From Lachnospiraceae bacterium (GTDB lineage: Bacteria; Bacillota; Clostridia; Lachnospirales; Lachnospiraceae): a stretch of DNA of 64,000 nucleotides. Shown here piece by piece: positions 55,172 to 64,000 of this stretch. Both the position numbers and the translations under genes were made by a program. Where the stretch lies: NCBI GenBank assembly GCA_029063085.1, contig JAIDOW010000072.1, positions 60,389 to 124,388 of the forward strand, written 5' to 3'. Under the pieces are notes generated by a model that saw nothing but the letters and a program-made list of their open reading frames with translations, ran no database searches and was not told the origin of the DNA. Numbering within the stretch: the first letter of the stretch is position 1; every line of letters begins with the position of its first letter.

Positions 55172-56506
55172 TTAAAATTTCTCTTCCATAGAAAAATCAT
55201 CAACAACACCCAAAGATTTGGCAGGAACACCGTCCGTATTTGCCAAACCTGTACCATCATCTGCCTGCGTATGCCCTTCTACCATGCCCCGGCCTACTCT
55301 CGGTCCTCTTGTGATACGACCCTCCATAGGAGGAACCTCTCTTGCCTGTTCACCATTTGCTTTATAAACTGTCTTATCCACCTTAGCTGCTGCTGCTGCC
55401 TCTAAAGTCTTTGCAACTGTCTCCTGGGCAGTCTGTGGTGTATGAAGCACTGGATTTCTCTTTTTTACAATTTTTTTCTTAACCTTTTTTGTCTGACCGG
55501 TTCCAGTCGGTACACCTTCACCTGTAGCATTTTCTGTCTCCACTGCTAAGGCAGCTGCTGTTTGTGAAACACTGGCTGCGGAAGCCGCTTTTGTCGTTTC
55601 TGCCGGCTGAATACCCTGAACCTGACCTGAGCCATCCACTGAATTTAAAGGCTGTCTCTGACTTGATCTGGCTGCGGAGACCTCTGTTGCCGCCTGAGTA
55701 CCCTGTGCTGATTTCTTAACTGATACATTTGCCTCTAAAGGTGTCTCATTCGGAACTACCTTATCACCATTTGTTATAAAATCAGGAATGTTAACAGGAG
55801 GTTTTGTCTCCTCTTTCTTTTCTTCCTTCACTCCTACTGCCTGTTTTACCTTCTGCACTACGCTAGCCTTGGCTTTTGGCTCCGGAACCGCAGACTTTCC
55901 GTTTGCTGCCATCTTCATCTGTGGAGCCTTGACCACGCTGTCAGGATCTCCTGTAAAATCCACGATCTGGCTCTGAATCTCCTCCAGATTTGCATTCGCC
56001 ATCATATAATCATTATGCAGTGCCTGAAGCAGATTCTCATAATTTGCACGCTCTGCTTCCATCGTTGCTTCCACATAATTGCGAATTCCCATCATAATAT
56101 CATTTGTATACTGCATAGATCCCAAACGGAGTTCATTCGCCTCTGCCGCTGCCTGGGCAAGCATTTCATTGGCCTGAACTCTTGCCATTTCAACAGTCTC
56201 ATATGCTCTCTGATTAGCCTGTGCCATAATCTCTGTTTCCGAAATCATTTGGTTGGCCTGTTCCGAAGCCTGAGCGATAATACCATCTGCTGTCTTCCTG
56301 GCATCCACTAAAATCGCTTCCTTATTCCTCATGATTTTTTTACAACGGTCAATCTCTGCCGGAATTTTCACCTTTAAATCACCAAAAAGCTCATCAAATT
56401 CATCTCTTGGCACAACCACTTTATTAGATGATAACGCTGCCGTTTTACAGCTGTTTAAAAAATCTTCGATTTCATTCATTACATCTTCAATACTTTTTCT
56501 TCCCAT
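55172..56506 (-). CDS. Coiled-coil protein with long low-complexity C-terminus
   Basis: 444 residues. Residues 1-190 form a mostly helical, coiled-coil rich region (ARKTADGIIAQASEQANQMIS, YETVEMARVQANEMLAQAAAEANEL), resembling DivIVA- or ATP-synthase-b-like stalks. From about 195 on it is disordered and rich in Ala, Thr, Glu, Val and Lys, ending in an acidic FSMEEKF. Such proteins lie next to coaD-rsmD in Lachnospiraceae and are often annotated as ATPase, but there is no P-loop. Possibly a cell-pole or division scaffold; unproven. Confidence 0.6.
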   Translation of the reverse strand: MGRKSIEDVMNEIEDFLNSCKTAALSSNKVVVPRDEFDELFGDLKVKIPAEIDRCKKIMRNKEAILVDARKTADGIIAQASEQANQMISETEIMAQANQRAYETVEMARVQANEMLAQAAAEANELRLGSMQYTNDIMMGIRNYVEATMEAERANYENLLQALHNDYMMANANLEEIQSQIVDFTGDPDSVVKAPQMKMAANGKSAVPEPKAKASVVQKVKQAVGVKEEKKEETKPPVNIPDFITNGDKVVPNETPLEANVSVKKSAQGTQAATEVSAARSSQRQPLNSVDGSGQVQGIQPAETTKAASAASVSQTAAALAVETENATGEGVPTGTGQTKKVKKKIVKKRNPVLHTPQTAQETVAKTLEAAAAAKVDKTVYKANGEQAREVPPMEGRITRGPRVGRGMVEGHTQADDGTGLANTDGVPAKSLGVVDDFSMEEKF

Positions 56507-56542
56507 TGTTATTCCTCCATCTTAATATCCTTTGATTCGCTT

Positions 56543-57025
56543 TTACTGCTGAAAACGATTTTCCAGTCTTTTTACAACAAACTCCGGCACAAAATCAGAA
56601 ACATCCGTTCCATAGCTTGCATATTCCCTGACAATGCTGGAGCTTAAATATGCATAATCAATACTGGTTGTCAGAAATACCGTGTCAATCGTCTCTTTAC
56701 TTACCTTTCTGTTACTCTGTGCAATCTGTAATTCATAATCAAAATCCGTAATTGCCCGAAGTCCTCTGACAATTACAGAAATATCATTCTGTTTCATAAA
56801 ATCAATTAATAAACCATCAAAACTTATTACCTCTACATTGCCAAACTCTTTTACTGATTCCTCTAACATCTCTTTCCGCTCTTTTGCAGAAAACAACGGA
56901 TTCTTGGCATTATTATTCAACACTCCCACCACAACTTCATCAAACATTGCAGACGAGCGCTTAATAATATCTAAATGACCAAATGTCACCGGATCAAAGC
57001 TTCCCGGATAAATTGCCCTGCTCAA
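56543..57025 (-). CDS. coaD: Phosphopantetheine adenylyltransferase
   Basis: 160 residues. [18 protein letters not shown] with the nucleotidyltransferase HxGH-like [25 protein letters not shown], and [15 protein letters not shown]. Fourth step of coenzyme A synthesis. Starts at TTG (GAGG 8 nt upstream). Follows rsmD by 19 bp, the usual rsmD-coaD pair. Confidence 0.95.
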   Translation of the reverse strand: MSRAIYPGSFDPVTFGHLDIIKRSSAMFDEVVVGVLNNNAKNPLFSAKERKEMLEESVKEFGNVEVISFDGLLIDFMKQNDISVIVRGLRAITDFDYELQIAQSNRKVSKETIDTVFLTTSIDYAYLSSSIVREYASYGTDVSDFVPEFVVKRLENRFQQ

Positions 57026-57044
57026 TCTTTTGTCCTCATTTCCA

Positions 57045-57596
57045 TTAGATTTTCTCTAAAAAAATATGTTTATTTGTCTTATATATCTTTTCTCTCAGAA
57101 TCCGAAATCCCGATAATTCCACCTCTCTTAATTTTGTATCTAAATCCGCTTCTATAATAATCAATGCCTTGTCCTGCAAAATCTGATAAAAAACAGGATT
57201 TTTCAAAATATCTGTTTCCAATCCCCTGCCATATGGCGGATCCATAAATACAATGTCAAAGCAATCTTTCCCCTGAAGCATCTTAAGAGCAGCAGCGGCG
57301 GTACAGTGCAATACCTCTGCCTGTTCCTCCAAATGAGTATAACGAAGGTTTTCCTTTATAACATCTACAGCTGCCCTGCTCTGTTCTACAAAACAGGCCC
57401 TTCTGGCTCCCCGGCTTAATGCCTCAATTCCGATTCCCCCACTGCCGCTAAACAAATCCAGAAAACAAACATCATAAATCTCATCCTGGATCATATTAAA
57501 TAAAGTTTCTTTAATACGGTCTGTAGTGGGTCTTGTCTCCATCCCCTGCGGTGTCTTTAATTGTAATCTCTTGGCTTTTCCTGCGATTACCCTCAT
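57045..57596 (-). CDS. rsmD: 16S rRNA m2G966 methyltransferase
   Basis: 183 residues. [35 protein letters not shown] is the family start; SAM motif [17 protein letters not shown] and catalytic MDPPYGRG follow. Translationally close to coaD. Confidence 0.94.
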   Translation of the reverse strand: MRVIAGKAKRLQLKTPQGMETRPTTDRIKETLFNMIQDEIYDVCFLDLFSGSGGIGIEALSRGARRACFVEQSRAAVDVIKENLRYTHLEEQAEVLHCTAAAALKMLQGKDCFDIVFMDPPYGRGLETDILKNPVFYQILQDKALIIIEADLDTKLREVELSGFRILREKIYKTNKHIFLEKI

Positions 57597-57612
57597 ATAA
57601 TACTCCTACTCT

Positions 57613-57640
57613 ATTTTATTAAAAAACCTAGATTTGTCAA
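57613..57640 (-). promoter_or_regulatory. Promoter of rsmD-coaD-coiled-coil operon
   Basis: Minus strand TTGACA (57640-57635), 16-nt spacer, TAAAAT (57618-57613). Confidence 0.75.
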
Positions 57641-57724
57641 CACTTTCCGTCACATCTTCCCATATTTAACAGTTTACATAAGACATATGTGCGAAAATTC
57701 TCAAATATTCTCTAAATTTTCTGT

Positions 57725-59254
57725 CTATTTCCCAAACTGTTTCATAAACCATGCTCCGGTTTCTGAAAAATCTTCTTCCTTAAAATCTTTTGTTTTGGTA
57801 ACGGATGGTTTTAACAATGATGACTGCTCATCTTTGTTGCTTAAATTCCATGCAAAAAAGCTTAAATGATATTCATTTATCATATCCATCCAGCTCTGTG
57901 CTTCTTCATAATTGATAGATCCGTTTCCGGAAGCTTCACAGATACTGCACTCACTGATCATAACCGGCAGCCCGTTTTCCCTTGCCGTTTTCACCTTATC
58001 CCTAATCTCTCCTTTATGAGTGGATGCATAAAAGTGTGCTGCATATATGATATTATCATATCCCTCCAGTTTATCCTTTGATGCTATATCCACATCCTGA
58101 GACCAGTTCGGGGTTCCTACAATGATCAGGGCATTTTTATCATTTTTTCTAATGACCGGAATGATTTCTTCACTGTATCCCTTCACATCTGCCCATGTTG
58201 TTCCTCCATTAGGTTCATTACAGATTTCATAAAGAACATTATCATAATCTGCATATTTCTTTGACATTTTTTCAAAAAATACTTTTGCAGCCTCTTTATT
58301 CTGATTAGGATTATTATCATTTAAAATATGCCAGTCTATAATAACATACATGCCCAGCTCACTGCATGCTGCCACTCCCTGCTCAATCAGATTTTCTAAA
58401 TCTGCCTGTGCTCCACCACTGCAATATCCGTTATAATCCGCCGTATACATTGCAAGACGAATCGCATTTACTCCAAAGCCTGACAAAGAGGAAAACGCTT
58501 CTTTATTCACATAATCAGGAAACCAATTGATTCCATGGGTGGATACCCCTTTTAACTGGTATATGTCTCCTTTTGCATCCACGATATCGGTACCCTTCAC
58601 TGATAATGCACCATGATTGTCTAAAGGTGTTCCCGAAATATCTTTTGGGGATACCGTTTCCTTGTCAGCCGATACATTCTCCTGTGCCTGGCTGCTGTCT
58701 TCTGAAGAATTGCTGCTGTCCACTTTCTTATCTCCGGAAGCTTCACTCATGGCATATTCCTTACCTCCGATAGACAGCAAAACCTCTTCCGGGGTAAATG
58801 CCTCCTTCGTATCCATAATGAAACCGAACGTAATCTCCTGTCCGGCACTAATCTCCATATTATAATCAACCGGGGTAATCTCTAATGTATTCCCGTTAAT
58901 CGAGTATGTACCATTCCAGCTGTTTTCCAAAACTGCACCTTCCGGCACAGTAACTGATATCTTCCAGTCTTTTCCTGATTCTTTCGTCGTATTCTTAATC
59001 GTTCCGTCAAATTGCGAACAGACCATACCATTATTTTCCCAGCTGTTGTTTCCTGATAAATAAACAGAAAATCCTTCTTCCGTCTCTTTTTCATCTGCTG
59101 CTGTTTCTTCCGTACTTTCTTGGGATTCTGCTGCGACAGTATTCTTTTCTTCATTACCCGGATGTTCTTTTTTGCCGCATCCGGTCAATGGCATTAACAG
59201 CATTTCAGCCGTTAACAGAATGGATACTATTTGAAATATCCGTTTTTTCATCAT
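57725..59254 (-). CDS. GH5 endoglucanase-like lipoprotein with CBM-like domain
   Basis: 509 residues. Lipobox LTGC (Cys26), an acidic/Thr linker, a beta-rich domain at about 61-170 (FSVYLSGNNSWENNGMVCSQFDGTIKN) resembling a cellulose-binding CBM2-like fold, a Ser/Glu linker, then a GH5 barrel at about 205-509. Acid/base E347 in EICNEPNG and nucleophile E435 in VMISECSICE are both present. Likely cleaves beta-1,4-glucan while tethered to the membrane. Start is the first of two ATGs after GGGGG; the second gives better spacing. It has its own promoter. No other polysaccharide genes are adjacent. Confidence 0.85.
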   Translation of the reverse strand: MMKKRIFQIVSILLTAEMLLMPLTGCGKKEHPGNEEKNTVAAESQESTEETAADEKETEEGFSVYLSGNNSWENNGMVCSQFDGTIKNTTKESGKDWKISVTVPEGAVLENSWNGTYSINGNTLEITPVDYNMEISAGQEITFGFIMDTKEAFTPEEVLLSIGGKEYAMSEASGDKKVDSSNSSEDSSQAQENVSADKETVSPKDISGTPLDNHGALSVKGTDIVDAKGDIYQLKGVSTHGINWFPDYVNKEAFSSLSGFGVNAIRLAMYTADYNGYCSGGAQADLENLIEQGVAACSELGMYVIIDWHILNDNNPNQNKEAAKVFFEKMSKKYADYDNVLYEICNEPNGGTTWADVKGYSEEIIPVIRKNDKNALIIVGTPNWSQDVDIASKDKLEGYDNIIYAAHFYASTHKGEIRDKVKTARENGLPVMISECSICEASGNGSINYEEAQSWMDMINEYHLSFFAWNLSNKDEQSSLLKPSVTKTKDFKEEDFSETGAWFMKQFGK

Positions 59255-59292
59255 ATTTCCCCCTATTTTTACAAATTTATATATCTGATATA

Positions 59293-59321
59293 AGTATACA
59301 TAAAATTTCTATTTTTTTCAA
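59293..59321 (-). promoter_or_regulatory. Promoter of the GH5 gene
   Basis: Minus strand TTGAAA (59321-59316), 17-nt spacer, TATACT (59298-59293). Confidence 0.8.
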
Positions 59322-59429
59322 TTCTTGAAAAGACTTTCTAGTTTATTTTTTTCTTATCTTCCAATACTATTCATACAGCATAAAAATGCTGTTTTATATA
59401 GACACGAAAAGAAAAAGGAGGCGAATATC

Positions 59430-59621
59430 ATGAGTAGTAAGACAAAAAAAGAAGCAAGAGGTGCTTTAGACAAATTCAAATATGAAGTAGCAAACGAAAT
59501 TGGTGTGCCGTTAAAAGACGGTTACAACGGAGACCTTACTTCATACCAGAATGGTTCTGTAGGCGGCTATATGGTTAAGAAAATGATTGAGGCCCAGGAA
59601 CGCGAAATGAGTGGAAAGTAA
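59430..59621 (+). CDS. Alpha/beta-type small acid-soluble spore protein
   Basis: 63 residues from the ATG at 59430 (AAAGGAGG). ALDKFKYEVANEIGVPLKDGYNGDLTSYQNGSVGGYMVKKMIEAQE matches the two conserved SASP stretches, with the GPR protease site in NEIGV. Binds and protects spore DNA. Possible sigma-G elements TTCATA and TTTATAT are spaced 17 bp apart upstream, around an ACAGCAT/ATGCTGT dyad (59375-59392). It is direct evidence of sporulation ability. Confidence 0.93.
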   Translation: MSSKTKKEARGALDKFKYEVANEIGVPLKDGYNGDLTSYQNGSVGGYMVKKMIEAQEREMSGK

Positions 59622-59657
59622 TCTTTCCCTACTTCGTAAAAGTACACTAGAAATCCG

Positions 59658-59745
59658 AAAAGTTCTCATCACCAGGACATATTTTTGTTTCGGCAAAAAC
59701 AGTCCGTGTGATGAGGACTTTTCCAGTTATATCCCTATAACTGGA
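59658..59745. terminator. Bidirectional terminators between SASP and recG
   Basis: A long hairpin at 59658-59722 (AAAAGTTCTCATCAC with GTGATGAGGACTTTT, inner GGAC/GTCC and TTTTTG/CAAAAA) and a perfect 10-bp stem TCCAGTTATA/TATAACTGGA at 59722-59745 that overlaps the recG stop. The first serves the spore gene and both may serve recG. Confidence 0.85.
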
Positions 59746-61753
59746 TATTATAAATGCTGTCATCTTCAACCAGCTTCTCCAACGGATACTTCTCCTTTTC
59801 CAGATATGCCACTGCATCATTCGCCTGTTTTAAGATATCTGCATGATTGTAAATATCCCCTAAATGAAAAAGGATATCTCCGCTTTGTCTGACACCAAAA
59901 AAATCCCCGGGACCTCTAAGTTTTAAGTCTTCATTGGCAATATAAAAACCGTCATTTGATGTATTTAATATATTAAGACGCTCTGCTGCCTCTTTTTTTT
60001 CCGAAGAGCAGATCATGATACAATAGGACTGGGAATCGCCTCTTCCCACACGCCCCCGTAACTGATGCAGCTGTGCCAGTCCGAATTTCTCTGCATTTTC
60101 AATCATCATTACAGTGGCATTGGGATTATTGATTCCTACCTCTATGACCGTCGTAGATACTAAAATATCTATCTTTCCGGCTCCGAACTCACTCATAATC
60201 CCATTTTTCTCATCCGGCGTCATCTTACCATGCAGACAGGAAATTGTAACCTCTCCTGGAAATATATCCAGCAGGCTCTCCCGATATTCTGCTACATTCT
60301 CTGCCTCTACATTCTCACTTGCTTCCACCATAGGACAGATAATATAAATCTGATGCCCTTCTTTTATCTGCTCCAGCATAAACTTATAAGCTGTAGGACG
60401 GTATTTAGGTCCCACAACACAATTTTTAATCGGTTTTCTGGATGCTGGCATATCTTTTATTACAGAAATATCCAGATCTCCATACATGATAATCGCCAGC
60501 GTTCTGGGAATCGGCGTAGCACTCATGACCAGAACATGAGGTTCCTCACCTTTCCTTGAAAGCGCCATTCTCTGCCTTACCCCGAAACGGTGCTGTTCAT
60601 CTGTTATAACCAGTGCAAGATTCCGGTAGATTACCTTCTCCTGAATGAGTGCATGGGTTCCGATCAGAATATCGATTTCTCCCTTTTCCAAGGCTTCATA
60701 AATCTTTCTTTTCTCTGATAATCTGGTAGAACCGCAAAGCAAAGCCGTTTTTACACCAAACGCTGCCATATCCTTACTGACTCCCTCAAAATGCTGCATT
60801 GCCAGCACCTCTGTCGGTGCCATAAAGGCTGCCTGATACCCGTTTTTCACTGCTGCAAGCAATGCAGCTTCCGCAACTACAGTCTTACCTGATCCCACAT
60901 CTCCCTGAACCAGCCGGTTCATTACAGTACTTCCCGATAAATCAGCCCTCATCTCCTCCAATGCCTTTTTCTGACCCTTAGTCAGCATAAATGGCAGACT
61001 TTCTATAAACTTCTCTGTTTCTGTCCAATTTGTAAAAGGAAACTGGTTTCTGGCTTTGACAGTTTTTTCCCGTACCATCCTCATATGTATCAAAAACCAG
61101 AAAAACTCTTCGAACACAAGACGGCTCCTGCATTTCGTAAGCTGTTCCATACTCTCCGGAAAATGTGTACCTGTCAGAGCCTCTTCAAACGGCATCAGAG
61201 AAAACTTTTCTATAATCTCCTTCGGTATCCGTTCCTCTATTTCTCCCGCCAAAGGCAATGCACTATTTACTGCCTTTGTCACTATTTTGTTACTTAAGCC
61301 TTCTGTCAAAGGATAAATCGGCTGCAAAGAAGATATTAATGTTTCATATTGCTTTGCGGTATAGTATTCCGGATGCTCCATTACAAGCTGGTGGTTCCGT
61401 ATAACAATTGTTCCTACAAATATAAAGGTTTGTCCGATATGAAATACCTGTTTTAAAAACGGGGAATTATACCAGACAAGCTTTACGCTTCCTGTTCCGT
61501 CTTTTACCGTACAGGTAACCAACGTAAGGCTCCGTACCTTTTTAATATCTACATAGGACTGAATAGATGCTTTAATCGTAACCCTTTTTCCGATTTCTGC
61601 CTCCTGCACATCAACCGGTTCTTCATAGCTTAAGTAATTACGGGGATAAAGCTTTAATAAATCCTCAATAGTATATACTTTTAATTTTCCAAATAAGAGT
61701 GCTGTTTTGGGACCAATCCCCTTCAGACTGTCAATAGGTTCTTTTATATGCAT
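59735..61753 (-). CDS. recG: ATP-dependent DNA helicase RecG
   Basis: About 672 residues from the ATG at 61753 (GAGAGG, 7 nt). OB-fold wedge domain at about 50-150, Walker A GDVGSGKT, motif II DEQH, motif III SATPIPRTLA, HLRGRVGRG near motif VI. Remodels stalled replication forks and Holliday junctions. Follows the FakA-like gene with a hairpin in the gap. Confidence 0.95.
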   Translation of the reverse strand: MHIKEPIDSLKGIGPKTALLFGKLKVYTIEDLLKLYPRNYLSYEEPVDVQEAEIGKRVTIKASIQSYVDIKKVRSLTLVTCTVKDGTGSVKLVWYNSPFLKQVFHIGQTFIFVGTIVIRNHQLVMEHPEYYTAKQYETLISSLQPIYPLTEGLSNKIVTKAVNSALPLAGEIEERIPKEIIEKFSLMPFEEALTGTHFPESMEQLTKCRSRLVFEEFFWFLIHMRMVREKTVKARNQFPFTNWTETEKFIESLPFMLTKGQKKALEEMRADLSGSTVMNRLVQGDVGSGKTVVAEAALLAAVKNGYQAAFMAPTEVLAMQHFEGVSKDMAAFGVKTALLCGSTRLSEKRKIYEALEKGEIDILIGTHALIQEKVIYRNLALVITDEQHRFGVRQRMALSRKGEEPHVLVMSATPIPRTLAIIMYGDLDISVIKDMPASRKPIKNCVVGPKYRPTAYKFMLEQIKEGHQIYIICPMVEASENVEAENVAEYRESLLDIFPGEVTISCLHGKMTPDEKNGIMSEFGAGKIDILVSTTVIEVGINNPNATVMMIENAEKFGLAQLHQLRGRVGRGDSQSYCIMICSSEKKEAAERLNILNTSNDGFYIANEDLKLRGPGDFFGVRQSGDILFHLGDIYNHADILKQANDAVAYLEKEKYPLEKLVEDDSIYNIQL

Positions 61754-61781
61754 ATCATTTCCTCTCCGCCAACGCAAAGAA

Positions 61782-61825
61782 CTGCCGCACTAAGATTCCA
61801 CTTTTTTACTTAGTGCGGCAGCCCC
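61782..61825. terminator. GGCTGCCGCACTAAG-family hairpin before recG
   Basis: Perfect 13-bp arms CTGCCGCACTAAG (61782-61794) and CTTAGTGCGGCAG (61809-61821), then CCCC. Lacks a good T tract on the minus strand, so termination there may be weak and recG may be read through. Confidence 0.8.
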
Positions 61826-61840
61826 TGATATTGAATCCTG

Positions 61841-63589
61841 CTACTCTACAGATATAATATAATAATAAATCGGCTGCCCGCCATAGTTAAATTCCACATC
61901 ACAATCCGGATAGGTATCTTCTACATAATCTGCAAATTCTTTTGCATCTTCCTCTTTTACATCCGCACCATAATATATGCTGATCAATTCAGAATCCTCA
62001 TCCACCATCTGTGATAACAATTCCTTCGTGGAAGTCAATAAATCAGTAGACACTGCCTTGATTCCCTCATCATCTATACCCATAATATCACCGGCATTAA
62101 TAGATTTTCCATCAATGCTGGTATCCCTTACTGCATAAGTAACCTGACCTGTCTTGACATTTCCCATTTCCTCTGTCATCGTACTTAAATTCTCTTCACC
62201 ACTCTTAGATGGATCGAAACTGATCAGAGCCGCTACACCTTGTGGTGCTGTTTTAGACGGAATTACAATGATTTCCTTATCCTCTGTCAGAGACTGTGCC
62301 TGATTTGCAGCCAGGATAATGTTCTTATTATTAGGAAGAATATAAATTGTATTGGCATTTACCTTATCAATGGCATTCAGCATATCCTCTGTACTTGGAT
62401 TCATCGTCTGTCCACCCTCTATCAGGTAATCCACTCCCAGATCTTTGAAAATATCATTCATTCCCTCTCCTACAGAAACGGATATAAAGCCATATTCCTT
62501 GCGTCGATCCGACATGATCTCCTCTTTTTCCTGATTTTGGGGAGCTTCCTTCTCTGCCGCCTGTAAGGATGCCATTTTTTCAGCTTCCATGATCACCTTT
62601 TCCCTATGTTCTTCCCTCATATTATCAACCTTCATACTGGTTAATGAGCCATAGGTAAGACCTCTTTCAAATGCAAGCCCCGGATGATTGGTATGCACAT
62701 GTACTTTTACAATCTCATCATCAGAAACAACAACTAAAGAATCTCCAATAGACTCCAGATAAGCTTTGAATTCCTGTTCAATCTTCTTATTATACTCTTT
62801 TTCCAGCATAATAATAAATTCCGTACAATAGCCATACTTAATATGGGATGTATCAATCTCTTTACGGTCAATACCGGCAGAATTGGTCATTTTAAGACCA
62901 GATGCATCCGGTGCCGTCTTTCCCTCAACAGAACCTGCATCAAATCCATTTGAAAAATCATAAGACACTTTGCCTGTAAGTGCATCAAAAGCCCCTTCCA
63001 GAATCGTCATAAGACCTTCTCCACCGGAATCCACTACACCTGCTTCCTTTAATACAGGAAGCATCTCCGGCGTCTGATTCAGCACTTCCCTGCCATATTC
63101 CAATACCTCTGTTGCAAATTCCAAAAGACCCTTTTTGGTTTTGCTAAGCTCTGATGCCTTATCAGAAAGACCTTTTGCAACAGTTAAGATCGTACCTTCC
63201 TTCGGTTTCATAACTGCTTTGTAGGCAGTTGCAACTGCACGGTTAAATGCCTTCGCAACATCCTCTATAACAACCTCTTCTTTTCCTTCTAATTCCTTAC
63301 AAAAACCACGAATCAGCTGGGATAAGATAACACCTGAATTACCTCTTGCCCCACGCAGGGAACCGGTAGACATTGCCTTTGTCACATTTGCAAAAGTTGG
63401 CTCACTAATAGCCGCAACTTCCTTTGCCGCAGCAGTAATGGTAAGAGTCATATTGGTTCCGGTATCTCCATCCGGCACCGGAAATACATTTAACTCATTA
63501 ATATAATCTTTCTTTTCTTCAATCCTTTTTGCACCTGCTAAAAATCCATATTGAAGACTTTTTGCATTGACACTCATATTCTGACTCAT
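61841..63589 (-). CDS. DAK2-domain protein, FakA/YloV family
   Basis: 582 residues. N-terminal DAK2 nucleotide-binding domain (FPVPDGDTGTNMTLT and RGARGNSGVILSQLIRG) followed by the FakA central and DegV-like C-terminal parts (DYLIEGGQTMNPSTEDMLNAIDKV, and TDLLTSTKELLSQ). FakA phosphorylates fatty acids held by a FakB protein. The conserved pair with an Asp23 gene upstream is typical of Firmicutes. No fakB lies here. Confidence 0.88.
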   Translation of the reverse strand: MSQNMSVNAKSLQYGFLAGAKRIEEKKDYINELNVFPVPDGDTGTNMTLTITAAAKEVAAISEPTFANVTKAMSTGSLRGARGNSGVILSQLIRGFCKELEGKEEVVIEDVAKAFNRAVATAYKAVMKPKEGTILTVAKGLSDKASELSKTKKGLLEFATEVLEYGREVLNQTPEMLPVLKEAGVVDSGGEGLMTILEGAFDALTGKVSYDFSNGFDAGSVEGKTAPDASGLKMTNSAGIDRKEIDTSHIKYGYCTEFIIMLEKEYNKKIEQEFKAYLESIGDSLVVVSDDEIVKVHVHTNHPGLAFERGLTYGSLTSMKVDNMREEHREKVIMEAEKMASLQAAEKEAPQNQEKEEIMSDRRKEYGFISVSVGEGMNDIFKDLGVDYLIEGGQTMNPSTEDMLNAIDKVNANTIYILPNNKNIILAANQAQSLTEDKEIIVIPSKTAPQGVAALISFDPSKSGEENLSTMTEEMGNVKTGQVTYAVRDTSIDGKSINAGDIMGIDDEGIKAVSTDLLTSTKELLSQMVDEDSELISIYYGADVKEEDAKEFADYVEDTYPDCDVEFNYGGQPIYYYIISVE

Positions 63590-63597
63590 ATACCCTC

Positions 63598-63957
63598 CTA
63601 ATCAATTACCCGTACGCCTTCTACAAACACATTAATATTTTCAACCTGCATACCGGTAAATTCCTCCACTTTGTAACGAACCGTTGACATCAGGTTCTCT
63701 GCCACTGTGGATATACTGACCCCATAGGCCACTATAATATGAAAATCAATTGCAATCGCATTGTCCTCAGCAACCCGGACATTAACACCTTTGGAAACAC
63801 TGTCTCCCCGAAGGAGTTTTACAAATCCATCCTTCATATTCACAGTCGCCATTCCGACAATACCAAAACATTCAATTGCAGAAAGTCCTGCATATTGTGC
63901 GATAACTTCACTTTCAATGATGACGTCACCATTGCCTGTCTCTACTTCTATCTTCAT
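63598..63957 (-). CDS. Asp23/Gls24 family envelope stress protein
   Basis: 119 residues with IAQYAGLSAIECFGIVGMA and GVNVRVAEDNAIAIDFHIIVAYGVSI, diagnostic of Asp23/YloU. A membrane-associated envelope-stress family. Eight bp before the FakA-like gene, as in Bacillus yloU-yloV. Confidence 0.92.
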   Translation of the reverse strand: MKIEVETGNGDVIIESEVIAQYAGLSAIECFGIVGMATVNMKDGFVKLLRGDSVSKGVNVRVAEDNAIAIDFHIIVAYGVSISTVAENLMSTVRYKVEEFTGMQVENINVFVEGVRVID

Positions 63958-64000
63958 ATAAATCCCTCCATTATTTGTAAGCAGCTTAATCCTATATAAT

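Overview
The window looks like chromosomal DNA of a low-GC, spore-forming, Gram-positive anaerobe, most likely a member of the Lachnospiraceae (Clostridia). Supporting points are an IspH-ribosomal protein S1 fusion, a small acid-soluble spore protein, SpoIIM-like and YlbJ-like sporulation proteins, RNase Y, a sodium-pumping decarboxylase cluster, formate-tetrahydrofolate ligase and a cellobiose phosphorylase. Strong AGGAGG ribosome sites and TTGACA-17-TATAAT promoters fit this. I see no rRNA, tRNA, CRISPR array, intact transposase or prophage.

Layout. 0-6.4 kb is housekeeping: a YprB-like nuclease, CheR, IspH-S1, cytidylate kinase and a BaiN/HI0933-type flavoprotein, with a two-copy hairpin repeat upstream of cmk. 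6.5-20 kb is the accessory part and reads as a competition and envelope-defence island. It holds a secreted Ig-domain barnase with its barstar, a five-gene operon (small exported protein, membrane-anchored protein, two MacB-like permeases, one ATPase), and a Bce-type antimicrobial-peptide sensing and detoxification locus. In that locus bceRS and bceAB are separated by a membrane-anchored SMI1/KNR4 protein, a decayed XRE regulator, an HAD-like protein and an orphan sugar-type binding lipoprotein. 20-25.7 kb encodes a biotin-dependent, sodium-translocating decarboxylase set that has both a pyruvate/oxaloacetate-type (OadA) and an acyl-CoA-type (MmdA/PccB) carboxyltransferase. 25.9-40.6 kb carries pgsA, rimO, folD, a cupin, fhs, ftsK, tepA, a YuiD-like protein, a GH94 phosphorylase, pnp and rpsO. 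40.8-49.2 kb has aroC, a cell-wall-repeat protein, a GldFG-like fused permease with its ATPase, metY, xerD and a spoIIM-like gene. 49.3-64 kb has rny, recX-recA under LexA-type control, tmcAL-ylbJ, a coiled-coil protein with coaD and rsmD, a GH5 lipoprotein, a spore protein gene, recG, a FakA/YloV-like protein and an Asp23 protein.

How they fit together. The island couples attack (barnase), self-protection (barstar, possibly the SMI1 protein), export (the MacB-like set) and response to peptide antibiotics (BceRSAB). The decarboxylase cluster would convert decarboxylation energy into a sodium gradient, or move CO2 between pyruvate/oxaloacetate and an acyl-CoA. The GH5 lipoprotein and GH94 phosphorylase suggest use of beta-glucans or cello-oligosaccharides.

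Intergenic DNA is rich in structure: terminator hairpins sharing a GGCTGCCGCACTAAG-like arm at several sites, a 140-bp fold-back element, and a possible transcription attenuator before metY. All functional calls are from reading translations and motifs by eye; no database search was run.
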